Position numbers and translations under genes: made by a program
NCBI GenBank assembly: GCA_964591175.1
Contig: CAZQAF010000009.1
Coordinates: 1-64,000 of the forward strand
From: UBA11574 sp964591175
GTDB taxonomy: Bacteria; Desulfobacterota; Desulfobacteria; Desulfobacterales; UBA11574
Length of the DNA: 64,000 nt
Reading direction: 5' to 3'
Part shown: positions 43,772 to 52,535 of the stretch, piece after piece
How the letters are laid out: every line of letters begins with the position of its first letter
Numbering within the stretch: the stretch's first letter is position 1
Notes under the pieces: generated by a model
What the model was told of the DNA's origin: nothing
Databases searched by the model: none
What the model saw: the letters and a program-made list of their open reading frames with translations, nothing else

Positions 43772-44813
43772 AAAATATCGAGCAAAAACTATTAAAGAAG
43801 CGATTGCAAAAGTAAGAAATATTTTGGGAACGGATGCAATGATTCTATCCACAAAGAAGATATCAGCTAACGATGGCGACGATATTTTTGAAATAGCCGC
43901 CTTGGGCGGTGTAGATGGCGGAGTAGGTGAAAATTCGAATACTCTCGGAGAAGTTAAAAAAGAGTTGATGAGCATAAAAGAAATGCTTTTTCTTTTAAAC
44001 AATTCCGGTGGTTTTTTGGAGAAATTGATAGCATATCCGGGTCTTTTGACGCTTTATTCAAAACTTATAAAAAATGGTGTTGATGAGCGTTATATCCGAT
44101 ATTTTTTTGAAAGATCAGGTGCGTTTAACGGTCAAATTGAAGACAAAAAAAATATTGTTGAAAAAAGAGCCCTTAAAGAGGTCATGAAAACTATTACAGT
44201 GAATGATGCTTTTTGCATGTCCAAAAACCACCCGACAATATCCGCGTTTATCGGTACAACCGGTGTCGGTAAAACAACGACAATTGCAAAGCTCGCTGCA
44301 ATGCTCATGTTTGAAAAGAAAAAAAAGGTTGGATTAATATCAATAGATGCATACAGAATAGGTGCGATGGAGCAACTGAAGACCTATGCGAATATATTGG
44401 GTGCACCCAGCTTCCAAGCGTTCAAAAAGAAAGATTTGCTCTTTGCACTTCGAAGACTGGAAGGAAAAGATGTCATTCTTATCGATACTGCCGGTCAAAG
44501 CCAGTACGACCTGAAAAGAATAGAAGAGCTCAGAAAAATGATTCCGACCGATTTATCCATAGATGTCCATCTTTTGTTGAGTATTTCGACAACAGCATCC
44601 GAGATGAATAAAACGGCTGTTAACTTCAATGCTTTAAAATATCAGAGCTACATATTTACAAAAAGAGATGAAGCCCGGTCGTGCGGTTCAATTTTGAATC
44701 AAATTATGAAACAAAATTTACCGATCTCATATATTACTACGGGACAAAGCGTTCCTGAAGATATTGAGCAGGCAGATAGAGAAAAAATATTAAATATGAT
44801 TTTATCCAAATAA
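43761..44813 (+). CDS. flhF: Polar flagellum placement GTPase FlhF
   Basis: SRP-type GTPase that marks where flagella are built. 350 residues: an N-terminal basic region (MQVKKYRAKTIKEAIAKVRNILGTDAMILSTKKI, the FlhF signature), then an NG domain with P-loop GTTGVGKTT (165-173), ISIDAYRIGAMEQLKTYA and LIDTAGQSQYD. The GTP-specific TKRDE stretch replaces the usual TKxD. It overlaps flhA and precedes flhG, suggesting polar or otherwise controlled flagellar number and site. Confidence 0.95.
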   Translation: MQVKKYRAKTIKEAIAKVRNILGTDAMILSTKKISANDGDDIFEIAALGGVDGGVGENSNTLGEVKKELMSIKEMLFLLNNSGGFLEKLIAYPGLLTLYSKLIKNGVDERYIRYFFERSGAFNGQIEDKKNIVEKRALKEVMKTITVNDAFCMSKNHPTISAFIGTTGVGKTTTIAKLAAMLMFEKKKKVGLISIDAYRIGAMEQLKTYANILGAPSFQAFKKKDLLFALRRLEGKDVILIDTAGQSQYDLKRIEELRKMIPTDLSIDVHLLLSISTTASEMNKTAVNFNALKYQSYIFTKRDEARSCGSILNQIMKQNLPISYITTGQSVPEDIEQADREKILNMILSK

Positions 44814-44853
44814 ATCAGACTTCTTATAATGTTTTTTATCGGAGACTAAATAA

Positions 44854-45759
44854 ATGGATCAGGCAACAAATCTAAGGAGAATTGTAAAAAAAGAATCCGG
44901 CAGGGTACATAAACTCAGAGCCAGCGACACATCAATTCCCCGAATAACAAGTCCCATGGTATTTGCCGTTACCAGCGGTAAAGGTGGTGTGGGAAAGACG
45001 AATATCGTGGGCAATCTGGCGATCACATATCAGAGAATGAAAAAAAAGGTTCTCATTTTCGATGCGGATCTCGGGCTAGCAAACATCGATATTATTTTCG
45101 GCATTAATCCCAAATACACCATCGAAGATGTCATAAAAGGTGAAAAAGAGCTGTCTCAGATCATCGCCAAAGGACCCGAAGGTGTGGCGATTATACCTGC
45201 AAGTTCAGGAGTACAGGAATTATCTAATCTTACGGAAGGACACAAGATCAATCTTTTAAATGAATTTGATTTATTGAACAAACGGTATGACATATTGCTG
45301 ATTGACACCGGCGCCGGTATTTCTTCCAATGTTCTATATTTTAATTTGGCGGCTCAAGAGAGGATCGTTGTAGTGACACCTGAACCCACATCCATTACAG
45401 ATGCTTATGCCTTGATAAAGGTGATGTTTAAGCAACATGGAATTAAGAATTTTATACTATTGATGAATATGGTTAAAAATGAGTCTGAAGCCGTATCGGT
45501 ATATAAACACCTGAGCAGGGTGATAGAAAAGTTTATGGGGAGTATCTCCTTGGGCTACGCCGGTCATATTCCATATGACAGTCGTATTCATGAATCGGTA
45601 AGCAGAAGGGAGCCGGTTACGTGTTGTTACCCCCAATCCGCTTCGAGTCAAAGCTTTCAACAACTGGCCGAATATCTTTTAAATCAATCGGATGGAAAGC
45701 ATCATGACGGGAGCATTAAATTTTTCTTAAAAAAAATAATGGTTGGTGCAACGGGTTAA
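44854..45759 (+). CDS. flhG: Flagellar number ATPase FlhG (MinD-like)
   Basis: 301 residues. A deviant Walker A SGKGGVGKTN (41-50), switch region FDADLGLANIDIIFGI and LLIDTGAG mark the MinD/FlhG family. The N-terminal DQATNLR (2-8) fits the DQAxxLR motif by which FlhG stimulates the FlhF GTPase. The C-terminus is extended and basic rather than a clear amphipathic MinD helix. The ATG follows GGAGA, 40 bp after flhF. FlhG limits the number of flagella. Confidence 0.94.
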   Translation: MDQATNLRRIVKKESGRVHKLRASDTSIPRITSPMVFAVTSGKGGVGKTNIVGNLAITYQRMKKKVLIFDADLGLANIDIIFGINPKYTIEDVIKGEKELSQIIAKGPEGVAIIPASSGVQELSNLTEGHKINLLNEFDLLNKRYDILLIDTGAGISSNVLYFNLAAQERIVVVTPEPTSITDAYALIKVMFKQHGIKNFILLMNMVKNESEAVSVYKHLSRVIEKFMGSISLGYAGHIPYDSRIHESVSRREPVTCCYPQSASSQSFQQLAEYLLNQSDGKHHDGSIKFFLKKIMVGATG

Positions 45760-45763
45760 TGAA

Positions 45764-46522
45764 ATGAAAGCAGGGATTAAAAAATATCAAGAGGTCACCC
45801 CCGTCGCCACGGAAGATACAGATTTTAAACGCCGGGAAGATCTTATCCTCAAATACGCGCCTCTTGTAAAGAAAATTGCCGAAAGAATGGCAATGAGACT
45901 TCCTCCTCAAATATCCAAGGAGGAACTCATCGGTCCCGGAATACTCGGATTGTTCGATGCAATTGAAAAGTTCGATTCGACAAAAGGAATTAAATTCAGG
46001 ACATATGCGAATCTGAGGATAAAAGGAGCCATTTTAGATGAATTAAGAAAAATGGATTGGATTTCAAGATCCGTTCGGAGAAATATCAATAGAATTGAAG
46101 ACACGATAAGAACGCTTGAACTCAAACTCGACAGGGCGCCCAAAGATGACGAGATCGCTGATGAGATGGGGCTTGACATCGAATCCTATTACAAGATGAT
46201 CAGCAGATCCTGCGGCGTCAATCTCTTGAGCCTCGATGAATTGATGCTCGACGGCTCAACACCCAAGATTTCCAAACAAGTTTCGGATGTTTCTTCTCCA
46301 TTTGATGATCTAAAAATAAAGGAAATCAAAGGTGTTATATCCAAAGCGCTTTCAACACTTTCAAAAAAAGAACAACTGGTAATGTCCCTATATTATTATG
46401 AAGAGTTGACATTAAAAGAAATAGCGAATGTCTTGAGTCTGACGGAGTCGAGAATATCTCAAATCCATTCTAAAGCGATAATAAGACTGAGAGTTAAAAT
46501 GAGAACTTATTATGAAGGCTGA
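45764..46522 (+). CDS. fliA: Flagellar sigma factor FliA (sigma-28)
   Basis: 252 residues from the ATG at 45764 (MKAGIKKYQEV); an earlier in-frame TTG lies inside flhG. Region 2 (LILKYAPLVKKIAERMAMRLP ... LGLFDAIEKFDSTKGIKFRTYANLRIKGAILDELRKMDWISRSVRRN), region 3 and region 4 (LSKKEQLVMSLYYYEELTLKEIANVLSLTESRISQIHSKAIIRLR) are complete. It should read the sigma-28 promoters before fliC, fliD and flaG. No gene for its antagonist FlgM was found in the window. Confidence 0.96.
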   Translation: MKAGIKKYQEVTPVATEDTDFKRREDLILKYAPLVKKIAERMAMRLPPQISKEELIGPGILGLFDAIEKFDSTKGIKFRTYANLRIKGAILDELRKMDWISRSVRRNINRIEDTIRTLELKLDRAPKDDEIADEMGLDIESYYKMISRSCGVNLLSLDELMLDGSTPKISKQVSDVSSPFDDLKIKEIKGVISKALSTLSKKEQLVMSLYYYEELTLKEIANVLSLTESRISQIHSKAIIRLRVKMRTYYEG

Positions 46523-46524
46523 AT

Positions 46525-47112
46525 ATGACTACGGTGCATAAGGAAAAAAATACCGGTCAACTTGCCGATGATGTTAACGAACCGAAAAATGATAAAAACA
46601 AGGTGTTTTCAAAAAAGAAAAGACAAGGCAGAACATCGTGGAAATATCGGTGGAAACGGAAACTTTTTCTTCTTTTTATTTGGGGAATTTTTATTTTTGC
46701 CGGGTTTTTATCGTATCCTTTGTTAAAAAATCTGCAAGTTAGTCCGGTGAACCCAACAAAGAGTCGGCAGGTAAGTTCGGTGATGCCCCGAGTGAAGCTT
46801 TTTCCAGTCCAAAGTGACCGATCCGTCAATTTTGACTCTTTTATTATTCCTTTTGAAGAACATGGCAAGTTTACGTATATATCCTTAAGTATTTCTTTTG
46901 AATTGCCGAATAAAGATCTAAAGGATGAAATGTATAAAAAAAATACTCTAATCAGAGGTATTATTTATAGAATATTGAGTGAAAATATAAAGATATTGAC
47001 CACTGTGTCATCGTTGGAAGAATTAAAGGAGCTTATTATCCACAGAGTTAATGGCGTGCTGGCAGCCGGTAAGGTTAGTGAAGTAATTATAACTGATTTT
47101 TCGATGGTATGA
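46525..47112 (+). CDS. Second FliL-type membrane protein
   Basis: 195 residues. A highly charged cytosolic N-terminus (about 1-48), one TM helix (LFLLFIWGIFIFAGFLSYPL, about 49-68) and a periplasmic domain whose C-terminus parallels FliL: YISLSISFELPNKDLKDEMYKKNTLIRGIIYRILSENI, then LEELKELIIHRVNGVLAAGKVSEVIITDFSMV. It is a distant paralogue of the fliL at 36613. It lies 2 bp after fliA. FliL proteins act on stators, so a role near the second MotB or in mechanosensing is possible; this is inference. Confidence 0.7.
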   Translation: MTTVHKEKNTGQLADDVNEPKNDKNKVFSKKKRQGRTSWKYRWKRKLFLLFIWGIFIFAGFLSYPLLKNLQVSPVNPTKSRQVSSVMPRVKLFPVQSDRSVNFDSFIIPFEEHGKFTYISLSISFELPNKDLKDEMYKKNTLIRGIIYRILSENIKILTTVSSLEELKELIIHRVNGVLAAGKVSEVIITDFSMV

Positions 47113-47125
47113 GCATAGAAAAATT

Positions 47126-47178
47126 CGTGTTCAGGGGATGTGAACTTTCGTTCCAACGGGGCGTACTCCTTGAACACG
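47126..47178. other. Imperfect inverted repeat before small gene
   Basis: CGTGTTCAGG at the left and CCTTGAACACG at the right pair with one bulge, around a GC-rich centre with GTTCCAACGGGG. It sits between the second fliL gene and the small gene at 47194 and could be an RNA structure in the operon mRNA. Confidence 0.4.
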
Positions 47179-47193
47179 TACCAGGTAATAGTT

Positions 47194-47493
47194 ATGTCAA
47201 CCACGAGCGATATGAATATTATTCTCGGGCAAGGGAATGCCATTAAAGAGGTGCATAATGTAAAAAAGCAAAACCTTGAAATGAATCAGCAGTTTGTTGC
47301 ACAGCAAACGGATGATTTAAAAAAAGAGGATAAATCAAAAGTACAAGAATTTGAAACAAACAACAGAATTGAGATTAAGAAAGACAAAGAAAGAAAAAAA
47401 GATCATAAAAAACGCAAAAAGAATAAGGATGCGGAAGAAGAGGAAGATACCTTAAATTTACCGGAAGGTAATGTGATCGATATCAGAGTCTGA
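47194..47493 (+). CDS. Small charged hypothetical protein
   Basis: 99 residues from the ATG preceded by AGGTAA; the longer frame from 47140 runs through an inverted repeat and is unlikely. The middle is Lys/Glu-rich (IEIKKDKERKKDHKKRKKNK) and the C-terminus is EGNVIDIRV. No recognised domain. It lies between the FliL-like gene and a TM coiled-coil protein in the same operon, so it is likely flagellar, with no assigned function. Confidence 0.6.
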   Translation: MSTTSDMNIILGQGNAIKEVHNVKKQNLEMNQQFVAQQTDDLKKEDKSKVQEFETNNRIEIKKDKERKKDHKKRKKNKDAEEEEDTLNLPEGNVIDIRV

Positions 47494-47495
47494 TT

Positions 47496-47990
47496 ATGAA
47501 TTTATTGGCGTTAAAATACCTGATCATTTTACAAATAGCTATTGATTTTGCAATTTTTGTCGTGTTTATTTTATTAATGATACGACTGAAATCTTTTAAC
47601 AAGAATTCATCATTGAATGAAAAGTTGGAACGATACGAATCTCTATTGACAGATGCGGCTGACATGTCCGAGAGATTCAATAAGATGTTGCAAGAAAAAA
47701 AAGATATTGTAATAAAAGTTAACGAACATCTTGACAACAGAATTAAAAGCCTGCATGCGATGTTGAACAGAACAGATGCATTGCTTTTTAATCACAGATC
47801 CGGCAATCAAGATGATTCCGGTGAGAATAGCCTCAGAAACCATAATAAAGAGATCATTAAATTGGCGCGAGAAGGATTTGATTCGGACTATATCGCCGAC
47901 AGTCTTTTAATCTCCAAAGAAGAGGTGATGCTGGTATTGGATTTAAAGAAAAAGATTTCAAAGAAAGATCGTAAAGAGGATATTTCTTGA
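47496..47990 (+). CDS. Membrane coiled-coil protein with helix-turn-helix-like tail
   Basis: 164 residues. An N-terminal TM helix (about 5-30, ALKYLIILQIAIDFAIFVVFILLMIRL), a coiled coil (about 35-100) and a C-terminal segment IIKLAREGFDSDYIADSLLISKEEVMLVLDLKKK that looks like a helix-turn-helix. This layout resembles DUF2802/DUF6115-type proteins encoded in flagellar operons; the match is by layout only. It ends in a 4-bp overlap with the next gene. Confidence 0.65.
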   Translation: MNLLALKYLIILQIAIDFAIFVVFILLMIRLKSFNKNSSLNEKLERYESLLTDAADMSERFNKMLQEKKDIVIKVNEHLDNRIKSLHAMLNRTDALLFNHRSGNQDDSGENSLRNHNKEIIKLAREGFDSDYIADSLLISKEEVMLVLDLKKKISKKDRKEDIS

Positions 47991-49069
47991 CGCAGATCAG
48001 CCATTCACCGATTCGAGCATCACGGCTATCACTTCAATCCATCGACAAGGACACTTCTCGGCCACCTTTTGTCAAAGACGAAATTGTTAGAGGGCTGGTT
48101 TTAAAGTCAATTTCATCAAAAAGCGCCATGCTTATGATTAAGGGTAAGCGGGTAATAGCAAATACCCATGTACCTTTGAGTGAAGGCGGCGTCGTCACCT
48201 TAAAAGTTGAAAAAACCTATCCAAACCCAATCCTTAAACTGATAAAAATGGAAAGTAAAGGTGTTCATACCATCAATACTTCCATGATACTCGATGGGGT
48301 AAAGAAGAATCTATGGAAAGCGATCATTGAAGATATGGATCAATTCCCCCTTTCAATTAAGGACAAAGAACTATTAAACGAGTTGGTAGTAAATCTATCG
48401 AAAAAATTATTTCCAAACCCGACTCCGGATACGTTAATGGAATCAATAGATAAATCCGGGCTCGGGTGGGAAAGCAAAATAAGAGAATTGCTTGCCTCAA
48501 AAACACAACAACCGGTGGATATCCAAAAGCTTTTAGCCGGTGATTTAAAAGGGTTGATATCAAAACTTATTATTTCTACAGAGGGAAAAAGTGAACATCT
48601 TAACAGATTGTTTTCCATGATACAAAATGTTCAGCTCCTCAATCATTTCGGGTTCGAACAGGATGGAAAAATATTTATCCCTTTGCCGTTGCAATTCCCC
48701 GACGGATATTTTACCGTCGGTCAATTATTGATCCAGTCAGATCAGTATCGCGATGACCGGTCCGAGAAAAAAGAAAAAGAGGCCGCTTTCTTCAGAATAA
48801 GTTTTTTACTGGAGTTGTCCAATCTCGGACCGCTAAGAGCAGACCTTGCCGTTCAGGGTAGACAGATATCCGGCCGGTTTTTAACGGTTAAAGAAGAAAC
48901 GAAATATATCCTCGAAAAAAATCTTCCGGATTTTATTGCCGCGTTCAACAGTAGAGGTTTTTCCATTTTTCACTTGGAATGCCATGTCAAAGAGCCCAAG
49001 CAGGTCAACGATACCCTTGTTAAAGAAATTATTCAAAAAGAATCATGTAGTATCAGCTTGGTTGCTTAA
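47987..49069 (+). CDS. Second FliK-like protein
   Basis: 360 residues from a TTG start that follows GAGGA with 6-nt spacing and overlaps the previous stop. The N-terminal part has a small beta-rich domain (VRGLVLKSISSKSAMLMIKGKRVIANTHVPLSEGGVVTLKVE). The C-terminal part (about 255-345: FFRISFLLELSNLGPLRADLAVQGRQISGRFLTVKEETKYILEKNLPDFIAAFNSRGF) resembles the Flg_hook domain of FliK, which contacts FlhB. It is directly followed by an FlhB C-terminal paralogue, so the two may form a separate switch pair. Confidence 0.72.
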   Translation: MTQISHSPIRASRLSLQSIDKDTSRPPFVKDEIVRGLVLKSISSKSAMLMIKGKRVIANTHVPLSEGGVVTLKVEKTYPNPILKLIKMESKGVHTINTSMILDGVKKNLWKAIIEDMDQFPLSIKDKELLNELVVNLSKKLFPNPTPDTLMESIDKSGLGWESKIRELLASKTQQPVDIQKLLAGDLKGLISKLIISTEGKSEHLNRLFSMIQNVQLLNHFGFEQDGKIFIPLPLQFPDGYFTVGQLLIQSDQYRDDRSEKKEKEAAFFRISFLLELSNLGPLRADLAVQGRQISGRFLTVKEETKYILEKNLPDFIAAFNSRGFSIFHLECHVKEPKQVNDTLVKEIIQKESCSISLVA

Positions 49070-49354
49070 ATGAAAAAAAAGATGAAAAAAAACAGTGCGG
49101 TCGCATTAAAGTACCGGACTGCAACGGATCGCGCGCCAAAAGTGACGGCACGTGGCATGGGGAAGATTGCTGAGAAAATCATCGAAATTGCGAAAGAACA
49201 TCATATTTATATCCACGAGGATCCTGATCTGGTAGAGATTTTATCTACGCTTGACATCAATGAGGAAATCCCGCCGGATCTTTATGTTGTTGTTGCGGAG
49301 CTTCTGGCATTTGTGTATTCCCTCAATAAGAATTTTTCAAACAAAAAAAGATAA
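49070..49354 (+). CDS. FlhB C-terminal paralogue (FlhX-type)
   Basis: 94 residues equal to the cleaved C-terminal half of FlhB. NSAVALKYRTATDRAPKVTARGMGKIAEKIIEIAKEH aligns with LAVALKYDSLTMKAPKVLAKGPGKIAERIKEMASEH of flhB at 40603, and IPPDLYVVVAELLAFVYSLNK with IPTELYQAVAEILAYIYRLKS. It lacks the NPTH cleavage site and the membrane part. Such EscU/YscU/FlhB-like small proteins can stand in for the cleaved FlhB fragment. It starts right at the end of the FliK-like gene. Confidence 0.88.
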   Translation: MKKKMKKNSAVALKYRTATDRAPKVTARGMGKIAEKIIEIAKEHHIYIHEDPDLVEILSTLDINEEIPPDLYVVVAELLAFVYSLNKNFSNKKR

Positions 49355-49500
49355 GTAAACTGCAAAAGCATTTCAAAGCGGTAAAATATTCCAATCGGCA
49401 TTTTTTTCCGCTTTTTCCCCCTTCATGAAAATATCCTGTCAATAGAATATAATTATAGCAAAAACAATATGTTAAATCTTGATTTGCTTCATATAAAATC

Positions 49501-49517
49501 TTGGCATTAATATTGCT
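49501..49517 (+). promoter_or_regulatory. Sigma-54 promoter of flgF operon
   Basis: TTGGCATTAATATTGCT: GG (49503-49504) and GC (49515-49516) separated by 10 nt. A single TGTCA half-site lies at 49437. The expected start near 49528 leaves a leader of about 28 nt with CAGGAGA before flgF. Confidence 0.88.
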
Positions 49518-49555
49518 ATTAAAAGTGGAAACAAAACACAGTACAGGAGAAAAAA

Positions 49556-50242
49556 ATGATTTCCGGTATCTATAATTTAATGGACGGCTCTTTGACTCAG
49601 GATATGAGATTCGAAACCATTGCAAACAATATCGCAAACAGCAATACCAACGGATTTAAAAAAGATATTATCTCCTTTAATGAGACCCTCGACATGCAAA
49701 GCGTTTCTAAAACAGACTTTTCTCAAGGGCCGGTAAGATACACGGGAAATGAGCTTGACATTGCATTGGGCGCAGAAGGGTTTCTCAAGATCCAGACACC
49801 GAAGGGAATACGATATACCAGAGACGGCGCATTATCCATCAATGCGGAAGGCTTTTTAGTAACCGGGAATGGAGATCAAGTCTTGGGGGAAAACGGGCCG
49901 ATATCTGTTGAGGGCGGGACAGTATCCATAGCGCAGGATGGTCAAGTTTCCGTGGATAATGCACCGGCGGATAAATTACTGGTCGTCAATTTTGATAAAC
50001 CCGAACTTTTGAGAAAAGAGGGTGCATCATATTATTCCTACCAGGGCGACAATAAGGAAATATCGGCAAAAACCGATGCTGTGATTAAACAGCGATATTT
50101 AGAAGGCTCCAATGTGAATCCAACACAGGAAATGATTGAAATGATTGAAACTTTCAGGGCGTTTGAATCGGTCGAAAAGGCAATTCAATCCATCGACGGA
50201 TCTACCGGCAAAATAATTAATGATTATGGCCAAGTTCCGTAA
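49556..50242 (+). CDS. flgF: Flagellar rod protein FlgF
   Basis: Rod subunit, 228 residues. N-terminus MISGIYNLMDGSLTQDMRFETIANNIANSNTNGFKKD, middle LDIALGAEGFLKIQTPKGIRYTRDGALSINAEGFLVT and C-terminus EGSNVNPTQEMIEMIETFRAFESVEKAIQSID are typical of FlgF/FlgG. Position before flgG and shorter length than FlgG make FlgF the better call. First gene of flgF-flgG-flgA-flgH-flgI-flgJ. Confidence 0.92.
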   Translation: MISGIYNLMDGSLTQDMRFETIANNIANSNTNGFKKDIISFNETLDMQSVSKTDFSQGPVRYTGNELDIALGAEGFLKIQTPKGIRYTRDGALSINAEGFLVTGNGDQVLGENGPISVEGGTVSIAQDGQVSVDNAPADKLLVVNFDKPELLRKEGASYYSYQGDNKEISAKTDAVIKQRYLEGSNVNPTQEMIEMIETFRAFESVEKAIQSIDGSTGKIINDYGQVP

Positions 50243-50256
50243 TAAAGGAGATCATC

Positions 50257-51039
50257 ATGTTAAGAGGATTATGGTCTGCGGCATCAGGTATGGCCGCTCA
50301 GAAATTGAACATTGATGTTATTGCCAATAACCTGGCAAATGTGAACACTGCGGGTTTTAAAAAGAGCCGAACGGATTTCCAGGACCTCATGTATCAGACA
50401 GTAAATGAAGCAGGATCTGAGACATCCACCGGAGAGCAGGTGCCTGTCGGCATACAGGTCGGCATGGGTACAATGCCTGTAGACGTTCACAAGGTATTCA
50501 TTCAGGGGGATTTTCAAGAAACCAAAAACGAGTTGGATATGGCCATTGAAGGAAAAGGCTTTTTTAAAGTGCTCAGCGGTACGGACGAGCGTTATACCCG
50601 GGCCGGTAATTTTAAATTGGATTCAAATGGAAATATTGTTACCCCTAGTGGAGATAAATTACAGCCAGAAATGACGGTCCCGGCAGATACCGTTTCGATT
50701 AAGATCGATTCTGATGGAACCGTCACGGCCTTCGATCCCCAAGGTTCAGGTTCAGCCCTCGGGACCATAGAAATGTATTCTTTCCCCAACCCCGCGGGTC
50801 TTTACAGTTGCGGTCATAATTTATACCAGTCCACGGATGCTTCGGGAGATGCTGTTTCCGGCACAGCGGGTTCAGAAGGCATGGGGACCATTACTCAGGG
50901 ATCTCTTGAAGTGTCCAATGTGGATGTTGTCCAGGAAATGGTGGACATGATTATGGCTCAAAGAGCTTATGAGATCAACAGTAAAGCCATCAAAACAGCG
51001 GATGACATGATGTCTATCGTAAACAATATTTCGAGGTAA
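50257..51039 (+). CDS. flgG: Distal rod protein FlgG
   Basis: 260 residues, the exact size usual for FlgG. Motifs LRGLWSAASGMAAQKLNIDVIANNLANVNTAGFKKSRTDFQDLMYQTV, FKVLSGTDERYTRAGNFKLDSNGNIVT and the C-terminus LEVSNVDVVQEMVDMIMAQRAYEINSKAIKTADDMMSIVNNI are all present. Ribosome site AAAGGAG. Confidence 0.97.
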   Translation: MLRGLWSAASGMAAQKLNIDVIANNLANVNTAGFKKSRTDFQDLMYQTVNEAGSETSTGEQVPVGIQVGMGTMPVDVHKVFIQGDFQETKNELDMAIEGKGFFKVLSGTDERYTRAGNFKLDSNGNIVTPSGDKLQPEMTVPADTVSIKIDSDGTVTAFDPQGSGSALGTIEMYSFPNPAGLYSCGHNLYQSTDASGDAVSGTAGSEGMGTITQGSLEVSNVDVVQEMVDMIMAQRAYEINSKAIKTADDMMSIVNNISR

Positions 51040-51046
51040 TTCAAAG

Positions 51047-51802
51047 ATGGCCAAAAACGTAGCTGTCATATTTTGTCTGGTATTCATTCTGGGATATTTT
51101 GTGCCCTCATCGGGTGCGATGACCGGTAGAAGCGATCGTCAGAACGTCGTCCGTCAGGGCTTTCAACAAATACCCAAAAGCAAATTCAGAGAAATCTTTC
51201 AGGCCTATTTCTGCCGTAATTTAAATATTAAAAAATCAGATGTCATGATATCAAAAATGAACGTGATCGGCAATACCCCTGTTCCTTCCGGAAAAATCAG
51301 CTATCGGCTGTTTCAAAGGGGGCAAAGAAAATTTGAAGGGTATGTGAGCACAATTGCCGTTATTAAGGTCAATGGCATCGTGAGAAATAAGGTCAAAGTA
51401 TCCGGCTGGGTCGATATATTTAAATATGTCGTTTGCGCTTCCCGTGACCTTGAAAGAGGGGAGAAGATAAACGAAGAAGATCTTTATATGGTCAAACGTA
51501 ATTTATCTCATTTGTCGTCAAAAATACTGACCGATAAGAAGGAGATCATTGGGTTGATTGCAAAGCATAACATCAAAGCCGATACTTGCCTAAAGGAATG
51601 GATGATTGAGAAAGCGCCTGTTGTAAACAAAGGGGACATCGTTACCATCATGGCGGAATCCGGCGATTTATTGGTGACTGTTCCCGGGAAAGTTTTGATG
51701 AAAGGTTTTTCAGGCGAGCTTGTAAAGGTTCAGAATTTGATGAGTAAAAAAGAGATTTATGCCAAGGTCGTGAACCATTCAACGGTGGCAGTTGCTTTTT
51801 AG
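51047..51802 (+). CDS. flgA: P-ring assembly chaperone FlgA
   Basis: 251 residues with a Sec signal peptide (VAVIFCLVFILGYFVPSSGA). The C-terminal half is the SAF/FlgA domain: SRDLERGEKINEEDLYMVKRNLSH and NKGDIVTIMAESGDLLVTVPGKVLMKGFSGELVKVQNLMSKKEIYAKVVNHSTVAVAF. It works in the periplasm during P-ring (FlgI) assembly; flgI is two genes downstream. Confidence 0.94.
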   Translation: MAKNVAVIFCLVFILGYFVPSSGAMTGRSDRQNVVRQGFQQIPKSKFREIFQAYFCRNLNIKKSDVMISKMNVIGNTPVPSGKISYRLFQRGQRKFEGYVSTIAVIKVNGIVRNKVKVSGWVDIFKYVVCASRDLERGEKINEEDLYMVKRNLSHLSSKILTDKKEIIGLIAKHNIKADTCLKEWMIEKAPVVNKGDIVTIMAESGDLLVTVPGKVLMKGFSGELVKVQNLMSKKEIYAKVVNHSTVAVAF

Positions 51803-51818
51803 TAAATAGGAGAGAACC

Positions 51819-52535
51819 ATGGTCCAGAGCAGATACTTTATGTTGTGTATGGCGCTTATACTGATGGCCGGTTGTGCGGGTTTGCCGAAAAATGCTTCCA
51901 AAATGACCGGAACAACGATGATGCGACAACCGAAATTTGAAACATATATGCCGCCGAAACCCGACGAAGGGTCATTGTGGTCGGAAGCGTCGGTCAGCAA
52001 TCTGTTTAATGATATTAAGGCAAGAAAAATTGGGGATGTCATTACGGTGAGGATCGTAGAGGATCCGGAGGCCAAACTGGATGCCAATACCAAAACGAGT
52101 CGCGCTTCGAGCATCGGTGCGGCCAGACTCAAGTTTTTGGGCTACATGAAAGCGCTTGCCAACAAGAATCCCAATCTTGCGCAGAATCCTGGAACAGATG
52201 ATTTGATCTCAGCCTCTTTGGCCTCGAAATTTGACGGTCAGGGTTCGAGCGACAGAGATGGACATGTCAAGGCATATATTTCAGCCGTCGTCGAAAAAGT
52301 CCTCTATAACGGCAACCTGTATATTCGCGGGAATAGGAAAATCAGGGTCAATAATGAAACACAATATATAACATTATCAGGAATTGTGAGACCCGAAGAT
52401 ATCAGCTCTTCCAATGAAGTCTCTTCTACGTATGTTGCTGATGCAAATATCTCATATTCCGGAATCGGTCCCTTGGCGGACAAACAACAACCTGGATGGC
52501 TGGGGAGGATATTGGATCATGTATGGCCGTTTTAA
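51819..52535 (+). CDS. flgH: L-ring lipoprotein FlgH
   Basis: 238 residues. Lipobox LMAG-C19 in the signal peptide, then the FlgH family motifs SLWSEASVSNLFNDIKARKIGDVITVRIVE and IRGNRKIRVNNETQYITLSGIVRPEDISSSNEVSSTYVADANISYSGIGPL. It forms the outer-membrane bushing, so the cell has an outer membrane. Its last 17 bases overlap flgI. Confidence 0.96.
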   Translation: MVQSRYFMLCMALILMAGCAGLPKNASKMTGTTMMRQPKFETYMPPKPDEGSLWSEASVSNLFNDIKARKIGDVITVRIVEDPEAKLDANTKTSRASSIGAARLKFLGYMKALANKNPNLAQNPGTDDLISASLASKFDGQGSSDRDGHVKAYISAVVEKVLYNGNLYIRGNRKIRVNNETQYITLSGIVRPEDISSSNEVSSTYVADANISYSGIGPLADKQQPGWLGRILDHVWPF

